From: Acytostelium subglobosum LB1
Lineage: Eukaryota; Evosea; Eumycetozoa; Acytosteliales; Acytosteliaceae
DNA length: 64,000 nucleotides
Direction: 5' to 3'
Assembly (NCBI RefSeq): GCF_000787575.1
Contig: NW_012236523.1
Span: 559,854 to 623,853, forward strand
This document shows positions 10,572-20,000 of the stretch, in pieces. The notes under the pieces are model-generated. The model ran no database searches, was not told the DNA's origin, and saw only the letters and a list, made by a program, of their open reading frames with translations. A program made the position numbers and the translations under genes. Numbering within the stretch: the stretch's first letter is position 1; every line of letters starts with the position of its first letter.

Positions 10572-12196
10572 ATGATGTCAGACAACAACAACAACAATAA
10601 TAATAATAATAATGATGATGATAATGATGAAGTGATATCAATGATGTGTGAGAAGCATAAGAAGAAGGAGAAGGTCATTTGTTGGACTTGCAAGATGTCG
10701 ATGTGCACTGTGAGTATGTCTAATCAGAGAGGTCATGATATGAGTCATGTTGATCACATCAAGGAGTGTTTGATGAAGAAGGAGTATGATGGATTGTGGT
10801 GCATGCCAAGGTTGAATCATCTCTGGAAGACACTTCAACAGTGCGTTGAGTCGTATCAATCATTGGAACAGACACACAAGGAGGTGAGTGATCACTTTGA
10901 GCAACTGTTCAAACTGTTGATGGCACAGGAGCACAAGATCAAGACACCAATCAATGTTCAAATGTCACACATTCAATCAACAAATAACAACATCATCGAT
11001 GAGATCAATGATCTCAATCACATCCTCAACATGTCACATCAAACAGATAGCAACAGCAACCAAGCCAACATGGTTCATGATGTATCTGAAGTGATTGGAT
11101 CAATCCTATCATGTTCAACGATCAATCAGTTCATCAGCAAATTGTCATCAACTCAATCACAACAATCAGAGAAGGATACAGACGCAATCAATGACAATGA
11201 ACTGATGATGATGATCAAGAATCACAACCAACACATGAATGACGTGCAGTATGATCTCACCAAACTCCAAACACAATCAATGAAGAATGAGATGATCAAG
11301 TTGAATGACACCAAGAATAAGATCAAATCATGTCTTGGTCTCATTGAACAAGTTCAACAACCAGCAGTTCAACACCCGTTCAACAATCACATCAATATGA
11401 TTGACGATGGATTCTCATTGCTCTCACTGGACACATTCAAATGGACAACGCACAAGAAGGTATTGCCAAGGAGGGTGGACCATTTCTCAACAGAATGTGT
11501 TTACGCTCGTGGTCACATCTACCAGTTTGGAGGTAGCTCGTCACCAACACGATTCTCGAATCTCACTTGCCGATAATAGCAGTTATGAAGCAGACATAGT
11601 TGGAGTCAGTGGCGGCTCCGATATATCATTATGCTTCGATGGTGACAAGTATATCTATCTCGTCGGTGGAACCAAAGGCACGACTCTTGTGGATCGCTTC
11701 AACATTGACACTCTCCAATTCGAGCAATTTGGCAAGTTACAGTTACCATTTAACGAAGGATATGGAAGCGTGCACCACCACAACAACAAGCTCTACATTG
11801 TTGAATCGATGTTGGATGAAATCAATTTCAGATATTATGGTTACAGAATCAAGACGTTCGACTTAGTTGACCCGCACCAATGATATCCTGATTGAGATAA
11901 AAGGCCTAGATTATGTTCAGGGCGCATGTTTCGATGGCATTGACAACATATTCATCAAGACCAGTGATTCATTCCGACAAGTCACACTGTCCAGCAAGCA
12001 GATGACTGTCCTTGAGCAGTGTCCAGTATATACAAATGGCATAATTATGTATGATGGAACACTTGGTGTCATCTTCAGCATTGGTGGAAAGAATGACAAT
12101 TATCAATATTCAATTCAAGCTAACAAGTGGACATTGATCAATGACAATGATAGGATAAGGAGTCGCCTAAGACCTTTCTTTTTGATACGTGATTAG
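10572..12196 (+). pseudogene. B-box zinc finger / kelch-like family, copy 1, two frameshifts
   Basis: Starts MMSDNN with an Asn/Asp run, then a B-box (C-x2-H-x8-C-x2-C), a coiled-coil region (HKEVSDHFEQLFKLLMAQEH), an Asn/Gln-rich linker, and kelch-like repeats (GHIYQFGG, KYIYLVGG, VDRFNIDT). Comparison with copy 2 at 13703-15319 shows a 2-base deletion near 11555 and a 1-base insertion near 11867 (an extra A in GACTTAGTTG). These split it into three frames, 10572-11576, about 11570-11883 and about 11867-12196. One B-box zinc ligand is also changed: CTVS where other copies have CTVC. The 2-base deletion and lost ligand argue for real decay rather than sequencing error. B-box/kelch proteins of this kind often act as ubiquitin-related adaptors, but no such role is shown here. 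Confidence 0.75.
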
Positions 12197-12580
12197 TCAG
12201 TTATAGTGAGTGGCTTTGTTGTTGAACCATAAGTTGCCAACCCATACATACCTTCAAATATAATTAATCATCATGATTGATACAAAGATACACTCACTGA
12301 CTAAATCAATTATTAATAATTAATATTAAAAGTTTGTAATAATTTAACGATAAATGCCCAACTATCCATCAATACAATCAGATCATCATCACCCACATTC
12401 ATCAGTTCCCAGGGTCCTTCCCATTTACAATCAATCAAAAAAGAATATCATTATTACATTTATATTTATAAGGTGCGTACGATGATAGCATTATGATCAT
12501 CATCATTCATTATCATCAATTTATAGATCAACTCACTTACACTCAATCAAGAATATAGCAATAGACTAGATAATCTTGAT
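12197..12580. other. intergenic, promoter of the type A small gene
   Basis: AT-rich, about 380 bp, with ATCATCATC and AATCAATC tracts. A similar stretch (AAGTTCCAGAGTC, CATTTACAAAC, GTACGA) precedes the second type A gene at 15390-15530, so it is part of the duplicated unit. No gene seen. Confidence 0.5.
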
Positions 12581-12898
12581 ATGACTACTAGGTTAGTATT
12601 GACATTATCAGCCTATCTTTTATGTTTATATCTAGCGTACATTGTCCCGAAAGTGACCGATTGCTACTCATCGGTTAGGGAGATTAATAGATCAAATGAA
12701 ACAAGAACATGTTCATCATTCGCAAGCATAAAAGACATTCAAAGTGAAAGACGAGATATAAATGATATGGTCGCTTCATATGATATGAAAGCTCAATGTA
12801 ATATGCTGATCATAGATTCCTTTCAATATCTTTGTTCGCTCATATTCGTTCCAACATTTTTTATTTATGTCGGATCACAAAGAATCGCCACTCAATAA
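12581..12898 (+). CDS. small cysteine-containing membrane protein, type A, copy 1
   Basis: 105 aa from ATG 12581. A hydrophobic N-terminal segment (LVLTLSAYLLCLYLAYIVP) is a signal anchor or signal peptide. Next is a roughly 50-residue polar loop with three Cys that are conserved in all four members (DCYSS, RTCSSFASI, KAQC). A C-terminal hydrophobic segment (YLCSLIFVPTFFIYVG) follows. Shared pattern: P, then C after 4-6 residues, then R-x-C-[ST]-S-[IF]-A, then a Cys after a helical stretch ending in K. It is closest to 15536-15865 (KVTDCYSS versus KVIDCYSS). I do not recognise the family. Repeated pairing with B-box/kelch genes suggests co-duplication and perhaps linked function. Confidence 0.6.
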   Translation: MTTRLVLTLSAYLLCLYLAYIVPKVTDCYSSVREINRSNETRTCSSFASIKDIQSERRDINDMVASYDMKAQCNMLIIDSFQYLCSLIFVPTFFIYVGSQRIATQ

Positions 12899-13241
12899 AG
12901 CACAGATACTCAATAGAAGATGAGACAGGAACTGACTGGCTCAAGAGACATAGGCTATTGATTCATTCGATTAACATTATCCACATGTAGACTCGTGTCT
13001 GGACATTGAGATGAAGAGCCTCAGTTAAAATCCCGGGATTGGAACCCAAAAATTAGCTTCACAAAAATGCCTGGGGTTGTCGTGGACCTTGAATGTTTGA
13101 AGTTCATTCCCTCAATTACATTGACTATTAATCAATCAATCAATCAAACATGTACGTTATATAACAATCATTATTACATTATCAATATATACACTCACTG
13201 ACTCAATCCAATCTATTATAAAGTATTTTATATATTATATT
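12899..13241. other. intergenic within the duplicated module
   Basis: About 340 bp. It contains a hairpin-prone GGGATTGGAACCC segment at 13031-13050 and a CAATCAATCAATC tract at 13132-13147. The corresponding region before 16276 is partly similar. No gene seen; a tRNA was considered and rejected. Confidence 0.5.
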
Positions 13242-13574
13242 ATGTCAAAGTTATTGTACACAGTAATAGCAACCATATTTCTATGTTATCTAATGTTCAT
13301 TATCCCGATAGCGAATGAATGTGACTCCATGCTAAAGGAATCTAAGGATCGTTTGAATGTAACAAGATTATGTACATCAATTGCTGGTGTCACAGAGGAT
13401 AAAGATGAGATACTAAAACAAGAGATACATGATAGTATCCTTACGTTTAATCTTCGAATGAAGTGTCACAAAATGTCCAATGAGCCCTTGTTAAGTCTCA
13501 TTAAGATCCTTGGCCTTGCTTTGTTTATTCAATACGCACAACAAAGAAACGCCCCTCAAGCTCAAACTCAATAA
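13242..13574 (+). CDS. small cysteine-containing membrane protein, type B, copy 1
   Basis: 110 aa from ATG 13242. N-terminal hydrophobic segment (LYTVIATIFLCYLMFIIPI), a polar loop with three Cys (NECDSM, TRLCTSIAGV, RMKCHKM) aligned with the type A genes, and a weakly hydrophobic C-terminal end followed by a Gln-rich tail (QAQTQ). It is closest to the protein at 16276-16587: both begin MSKLL and share the LNxTRxC[ST]SIAGV core and a QEI-D-I helix. An N-x-T sequon lies in the loop (NVT), as expected if the loop is extracellular. Unknown family. Confidence 0.6.
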   Translation: MSKLLYTVIATIFLCYLMFIIPIANECDSMLKESKDRLNVTRLCTSIAGVTEDKDEILKQEIHDSILTFNLRMKCHKMSNEPLLSLIKILGLALFIQYAQQRNAPQAQTQ

Positions 13575-13702
13575 AGCACTGTACTAAAATGATGTTCACT
13601 CAACGACGTGAAGACTCACACACTCATTAACATTCGTTCGTTCATTCAAATTCATTCAATGTTGTAATAACATAGACAGAGATAAATATACATACATAGG
13701 TG

Positions 13703-15319
13703 ATGATGTCAGACATCAACAACAATATTAATAATAATAATAATAATGTTAATAGATCAATGATATGTCAGAAGCATAAGAAGAAGGAGAAGGTCATTTG
13801 TTGGACATGCAAGTTGACGATGTGCACTGTTTGTGTGTCCGATCACAGTGGACATGAGATGAGTCATGTTGATCACATCAAGAAGTGTTTGATGAAGAAG
13901 GAATATGATGGATTGTGGTGCATGCCAAGGTTGAATCATCTCTGGAGGACACTTCAGCAGTGTGTTGAGTCATATCAATCATTGGAGGAGACACACAAAG
14001 AGGTCAGTGATCACTTTGAACAACTGTTCAAACTGTTGATGGCACAGGAACACAAGATCAAGATACCAATCAATGTTCAAATGTCACACATTCAATCACT
14101 ATCAACAACATCATCAATGAGATCAGCGATGTCAATCACATCCTCAACATGTCACATCCAATTGATAACAACAACAACAAAGTTAACGATGACCAGGATG
14201 TATCTGAAGTGATTGGATCAATCAAATCATGCTCAACGATCAATCAGTTCATCAACACATTGTCATCAATTCAATCACAACAATCAGACAAAGATACAGA
14301 CACAATCAACGACAATGAACTGATGATGATGATAAAGAATCACAATCAACTCATGAATGATGTGCAGTATGATCTCACCAAACTCCCACTCACCTCCAAA
14401 CACAATCAATGAAGAATGAGATGATCAAGTTGAATGACACCAAGAATAAGATCAAATCATGTCTTGGTCTGATTGAACAAGTTCAACAACCAGCAGTTCA
14501 ACACCAATTCAACAATCACATCATCAATATGATTGACAATGGATACTCTGTACTCTCATTGGACACATTCAAATGGACATCGCACAGGAATGTATTGCCT
14601 AGGAAGGTGGACCATAGTTCAACAGCAACAGTTTACATTCGTGGCCACATCTACCAGTTTGGAGGTCACACCTCACCAAAACGATACACTCGTATCTCAC
14701 TTGCCGATAATAAGTGTCATGATGCCAACATTGTTGGAGTCAGTGGTGGCTCCTATATATCAACATGCTTCGATGGTGACAAGTATATCTATCTCGTTGG
14801 TGGACTCGGCGACATAAAGAGACAGAAAAGCGTGGATCGCTTCAACATTGACACTCTCCAATTCGAGCATGTTGGCGAGTTACTAACACCATTTACCGAT
14901 GGTTTGCACCACCACAACAACAAACTCTACCTGGTTGAATCGATGGTTGATGGTAACAATGTTACTTGTATTGGTTACAGAATCAAGACGTTCGACTTGT
15001 TGACCCGAACCAATGAAATACTGATGGAGATAAAATGCACTGAATACATTGAAAGCGCATGTTTCGATGGCATTGACAACTTCTTTGTAAAGACCAATGA
15101 ATTCCATCGAGTCACACTGTCAAGCAAACTGGTGACCGTGCTTGAGCAGTGTCCATCATTTGGCAACTTAATGTATGATGCAACAGCTGATGGTGTCATC
15201 TTCAGCATTGGTGGAAAGAACAAAATCATCTTTATTCAATTCAAGATAACAAATGGACATTGATCAAGGACAATGATATGATGAAGAGTCGTTCAAAGCC
15301 TTTATGTTTAATACATTAG
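13703..15319 (+). pseudogene. B-box zinc finger / kelch-like family, copy 2, at least three frameshifts
   Basis: Full-length by alignment to the intact minus-strand gene at 23421-25022: Asn-rich start, complete B-box (ICQKHKKKEKVICWTCK then CTVCVSDHSGH), coiled coil, linker and kelch repeats (GHIYQFGG, KYIYLVGG). Breaks relative to copy 1: a 1-base difference near 14097, an 11-base insertion near 14390 (CACTCACCTCC), and a 1-base loss near 15228. The open frames are 13703-14212, about 14149-14412 and 14409-15263, with the last residues up to TAG 15317-15319. The upstream ATG at 13700 adds one Met only. It is head-to-tail with copy 1 and followed by a type A small gene, as copy 1 is. Confidence 0.75.
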
Positions 15320-15535
15320 TAATTGTGCTTTGTTGTTGAACCATAAATGCCCATCCATTCATACTTTCAAATCGTCGTCTTCTTTACCCAAATTCAAGCA
15401 AGTTCCAGAGTCTTTCCCTCATTTACAAACTAATCAATCAAACATATATAATAGGTTCGTACGAACAATGATCATCATCAATATAAAGATCAACTCACTG
15501 ATGCTCAATCAAGATAAGCCATCAATACATGATAT

Positions 15536-15865
15536 ATGTCAAAGACAGTGAACACAATCTTGTTCATATTTATATGTTATCTAGCGTACAGTGTCCCGAA
15601 AGTGATCGATTGTTACTCATCGGCTGGGGAGATTAATAGTTTGAAAGAAACTAGATCATGTACATCATTCGCAAGTATAGAAGATATAGAAAGAGAACGG
15701 CGACATATAAATGATATGGCCGTTTCTTATAGTATGAAAGTAGATTGTTATAAGATGGCCATAGAGCCCTTTGAATATCTCTGTTTGCTCATTATGATTC
15801 CACTGTTAATTCATATGTGTTTTACCAGACCACAAAGCAACGCAACTCATACTCATACTCAATAA
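15536..15865 (+). CDS. small cysteine-containing membrane protein, type A, copy 2
   Basis: 109 aa from ATG 15536. N-terminal hydrophobic segment (TILFIFICYLAYSVP), loop with the three family Cys (VIDCYSS, TRSCTSFASI, VDCYKM) and C-terminal hydrophobic segment (YLCLLIMIPLLIHMCF), ending in a Thr/His/Gln tail. Clear paralogue of 12581-12898 (shared KV-DCYSS, ETR-C-SFASI and INDM blocks). Both reading frames stay open despite many substitutions, which suggests they are maintained as proteins while the neighbouring B-box/kelch copies decay. Confidence 0.6.
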   Translation: MSKTVNTILFIFICYLAYSVPKVIDCYSSAGEINSLKETRSCTSFASIEDIERERRHINDMAVSYSMKVDCYKMAIEPFEYLCLLIMIPLLIHMCFTRPQSNATHTHTQ

Positions 15866-16275
15866 AGCATAGATACGACATGTATAGAAGATAATATAAT
15901 GACGACGACAAAGAATATGATCATCATGTTAAAACAAGACACAGGAACTCATGGGGCAAGAGACATAAGTGGTTGTTATTTCTATTGTTGGACAAAAACA
16001 TTCATATGTTTTATTAGTTGTCCATATAGTTGGAGACTGACTGGAGTATTAGGTCCACTTTTGAAACCCATAAATGATCTTCACCTTGGTGCCTGGGGTG
16101 GTGGACCTTGCATGTTTGAGTGACCTTCCCTCACTTACACTGACAATCAGTTAGTTAATCAACCAATCAATCAATCAATCAAACATACGTACGTTAACAA
16201 TCATAAAAACATGATCATCATCAACTGTCACTGACACTCAATCAAGTAAATTAATTACGTTATTAATATCATAAG
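15866..16275. other. intergenic within the duplicated module
   Basis: About 410 bp between type A and type B copy 2. It includes the stretch resembling 13035-13150 and a CAATCAATCAATC tract at about 16166-16182. A 74-codon open frame at 15899-16123 has no counterpart in the first unit and is not supported as a gene. Confidence 0.5.
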
Positions 16276-16587
16276 ATGTCAAAGTTATTGTTCAGAGTAG
16301 TAGTAAGCATAATTTTATGTCATCTAATATACATTATCCCGAAAATGTTTGAATGTAACTCAATGCGTCAGGAATTTGAGACAAGTTTGAATGCAACTAG
16401 ATCATGTTCATCAATCGCTGGTGTAAATGATACAGAGATACATAGACAAGAGATATATGATGGAATAATTACGATTGATATTCAAATCAAATGTTATAAG
16501 TTGATCTCAACGGCCTGTAAAAGTGCTTCTTTAACGAGTTTGATATTCAACCTTTCATTATTTTCAAAAGATAGAGTCACAAAATAA
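16276..16587 (+). CDS. small cysteine-containing membrane protein, type B, copy 2
   Basis: 103 aa from ATG 16276. N-terminal hydrophobic segment (RVVVSIILCHLIYIIP), loop with three Cys (FECNSM, TRSCSSIAGV, IKCYKL) and two N-x-[ST] sites (NATR and NDTE), then a moderately hydrophobic C-terminal segment (SLTSLIFNLSLF). Closest to 13242-13574. It sits immediately upstream of the deleted B-box/kelch stub at 16639, as the first type B gene precedes copy 2. Unknown family. Confidence 0.6.
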   Translation: MSKLLFRVVVSIILCHLIYIIPKMFECNSMRQEFETSLNATRSCSSIAGVNDTEIHRQEIYDGIITIDIQIKCYKLISTACKSASLTSLIFNLSLFSKDRVTK

Positions 16588-16638
16588 GAAATGATCTTGC
16601 CATTAAACTTCAGCCATTTATTCAGTTATAAGATAGAA

Positions 16639-16837
16639 ATGATGTCAGACAACAACACTAATAATGACAATGATGAAGATTGGTCAATGATATGTCAGAG
16701 GCATAAGAAGAAGGAGAAGTTCATTTGGAAAGAACGACAACTATCGGTACTCAATTCAAGATAACAAGTGGACATTGATCAAGGACAATGATAGGATGAA
16801 GAGTCGCTCAGCCCCTTTATGTTTAATACGAGATTAG
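16639..16837 (+). pseudogene. B-box/kelch family stub with large internal deletion
   Basis: Begins exactly like the full-length members (MMSDNN, Asn/Asp run, SMICQRHKKKEKFIW), then jumps at about 16719 straight to the 3' end of the gene (KNDNYRYSIQDNKWTLIKDN in another frame), ending at the family C-terminus with stop TAG 16835-16837. About 1.4 kb, covering most of the B-box, the coiled coil and the kelch repeats, is missing. It is the remnant of a third module unit. Confidence 0.8.
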
Positions 16838-17004
16838 AAAGGTTGATTGATGAATAATAAAGTAATTCAAGTTTGGCATGGATTTGATTAAATCAAGACC
16901 GACTATTTGTTATGGAATGATAACCATCATTTTAAAGATTGTTCATTTGTTTGTTTAAATTATTGATTGTACATTGTTGTAAATATATTGATCGAGATGA
17001 ATGA

Positions 17005-20000
17005 CTACTTGGTCCTGGTCTTGCGGGTGGACTTCTTTGAAGCAATCTCCTCCTCGGCCTCCTCTGCCTCCTTGGCCCTTCTGGTCCTCGAGCTGACTGA
17101 CTTGAGAATCTCGGCGTCGTATCTGCTGATGCTTGCCTTTGATTTCCTTGGCTTCACATCCTCGACCATCTCCTCCTCCTCGACTTCCTCGACATGGGCT
17201 ACCTTGCTCTTGCTGGCGGTCTTCTTTGATGATGACTTCTTCTTTGGCTTGTCTTCCTCGACTTCATCCTGTTCGTCCATCTCAACTACCTTTGACTTTG
17301 AAGACTTGGCAGACTTGGTCGACTTGGTGGTCTTCTCGATGACCTCCTCCTGCTCCTCCTCTTCCACAATCTTCTTTGACTTGGATGACTTTGAGCTCTT
17401 GGTTGGCTTGACCTCTGGCTCTGGGGCGACCTCCTCTACTGTCTTCCTGGAAGCCTTGGACCTAGTAGCCTTGGCTTTGGTTGCCACTTCTACTTCAGGT
17501 TCGGGCTCAGCCACGACCTCTACTGTTCTCTTGGCCTTGGTCTTGGTAGACTTGGTTGGCACCACCACTTCTGGCTCGACAGTTCTGGCCTTCTTGGACG
17601 ACCTTGATGACTTTGTCTCAACAACCTCGGACTCCTCCTCTTCATCGCGCTTCGATCTCTTGAGTGAAGTGGACTTCTTGGAGCGTTTCTTGGTCTCGGG
17701 CTCAACCTCCTCNACCTCCACCTCAGGCTCTGGCTCNGGCTCGNCNACCTTCTTGGACTTCTTNGTGGTGGTGGACTTCCTGCCCTTTGCCTCTATGACA
17801 GGCTCTGGCTCAACTACCTCCTCTTCCACCTCTGGTTCTGGCTCGACCATCTTCTTTGACTTCTTGGTAGCTGTGGACTTCCTGGACTTGGATACGGCAA
17901 CCTCCTCCTCAACAGTCTCTTGCTCTTCCACCTCAGGCTCTGGCTCTGGCTCAACAACAGCCTTCTTTGATCTTCTGGATAAGGACTTTCTTGGTTTGGT
18001 TACCTCTACGATTGGCTCCTCAACCTCCTCTTCCAACTCAGGCTCTGGCTCGGGCTCGACCACCTTCTTGGACTTCTTGGTGGCAGTTGACTTCCTGGAC
18101 TTGGAGGTTGGTACGACAACCTCCTCTTCCTCCTCCTGTACAGTCTCTTGCTCCTCCTCAGGCTCTGGCTCTGGCTCGACAACAGCCTTCTTAGATCTTA
18201 AAGACTTTCTGGCCTTTGACTTGACCTCTACGATTGGCTCCTCGACCTCCTCCTCGACCTCAGGCTCTGGCTCGGGCTCGACCACCTTTTTGGACTTCTT
18301 GGTAGTGGTAGACTTCCTGGACTTAGGTGGTTCAATGACAACCTCCTCTTGCTCCTCGACCTGCTCCTCAACCTCAGGCTCGACCACCTTCTTAGACTTC
18401 TTTGTCTTCTTGGTGACGACCTGATCTTGGATGGTCTCATCCTCCTCCACATTCTTTCTCTTCTTGTGAGATGGAGCAGGTGACTTGGCAGGAGTCATAG
18501 TCCTATCAGGTGTTGACATCACTGGGGTCTGGACCTTGACTGGAGTCTGAGTCTTGACAGGGGTCTTGGCTGGAGTCTGGACCTTGGTTGGAGTCTGCTC
18601 CTTGACTGGAGTCTTGACAGGGGTCTTGGCTGGAGTCTGTGCCTTAGCTGGGGTCTGTACCTTGGCTGGGGTCTGTACCTTGGCTGGGGTCTGTGCCTTG
18701 GCTGGGGTCTGCACCTTGGCTGGAGTCTGCACCTTGGCTGGGGTTTGAGCCTTGGCTGGAGTTTGTGACTTGGAGGGAGTGGAGAACTTGTCTGGTGTTT
18801 GAGGGACATCGTATTGGACTTGTTCCTCGTCGACCATTTCATAGTCCTCGGCAATATCCTCATCACCTTCGACTTCCTCCTCCTCCTCCTCCTCGATGAG
18901 CTCATCCTCCTCCTCGAACTCTTGAGCAGTCTCCTCATCTTGCTGCATCAACTCGTCGGCCTCAGCCTCCTGGTCGTCCATGGCCTCCTCTTGTTCGGCA
19001 TCCTCGACATCAGCCTCAGCGGCGAGAGCATTCTTTTCTTGTTCTTCATCAGATTCAAGGGCTTCGGCGTCCTCCTCCTCCTCCTCCTCCTCGACTTGAT
19101 CGTCTTGGTCGACATCATCTTCGGCAAGCTCGTCAGCGTCCTCTTGTTCTTCGAGGGCAAGCTCGTCTTCCTCGGCCTGGAGCTCCTCGTCTTGCTCGAC
19201 TTCTGCTTGTTCGACTTCATCTTGCTCGTCGTCTTGCTCAACAAGTTCCTCGTCGGCGGTTAGGGCTTCATCGTCCTCCTCCTCAACTTGATCGTCTTGG
19301 TCGGCGACTTCAGCATCCTCCTCGTCTTCCTCGATCAGTTGGTTGACGGCATCAGTGTCCTCCTCCTCGACGGCGAGCTCGGCTTCAGCATCCTCCTCGA
19401 GTTGTTCTTGATCGGCGACTTCGGCGTCCTCCTCATCAATCATCTCGTCCTCGTCTTCGGCATCGAGTTGGTCTTGGTCGGCTGCTTCAGTGTCCACCTC
19501 CTCTTCCTCGACTTGATCGTCTTGGTCAGCGGCTTCAGCTTCTTCGGCGGCCAGCTCATCTTCCTCAACAGCCAGCTCGGCCTCGTCTTCTTCGGCGTCG
19601 ACTTGCTCGTCTTGGTCATCGGCTTCAGCAACCTCATCCTCCTCAACGGCAAACTCGGCCTCATCATCGTCGACTTGGTCGTCTTGATCGGCAACTTCGG
19701 CGTCCTCTTGGTCTTCGACGGCAAACTCCTGCTCTTGATCGGCGGCCTCAGCGTCCTCTTGGTCTTCTTCGGTAGCAAGCTCGGCCTCGTCTTCATCGAC
19801 TTGGTCCTCTTGATCGGCGGCCTCAACGTCCTCCTCTTCCTCGAGGGCTAGCTCCTCATCGTCTTCCTCGACTTGATCGTCTTGGTCAGCGGCTTCAACA
19901 GCCAGCTCAGCCTCATCCTCTTCAGCGTCGACTTGGTCATCTTGATCGGCGGCTTCATCGTCTTCTTGAGCCTCTTCAAGATCCTCCTCGACCTCGTCGG

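Larger units (their letters stand above)
10572..16837 (+). repeat. tandem duplication of a three-gene module
   Basis: Order on the plus strand is B-box/kelch (10572), small protein type A (12581), small protein type B (13242), then again B-box/kelch (13703), type A (15536), type B (16276), and a B-box/kelch stub (16639). Intergenic spacers also match in places: the stretch before type B at about 13035-13150 resembles 16060-16190 (CCTGGGGT, GTGGACCTTG and the CAATCAATCAATC tract). The unit is therefore a segmental duplication of roughly 3 kb, with a third copy reduced to a remnant. Confidence 0.75.

Noticed and set aside
13025-13055. tRNA-like T-arm (GGGTTCCAATCCC on the minus strand)
   Set aside because: The stem-loop is present but there is no A-box, no anticodon arm and no acceptor pairing, and the corresponding place in the duplicated unit lacks it.
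15899-16123. 74-codon open frame between type A and type B copy 2
   Set aside because: Not conserved in the first unit although the underlying DNA is partly duplicated.
16967-18424. Long plus-strand Ser/Thr/Leu-rich open frame
   Set aside because: Antisense shadow of the repetitive Lys/Glu-rich FHA gene. The sense frame has splice sites and an FHA domain, this one has none.
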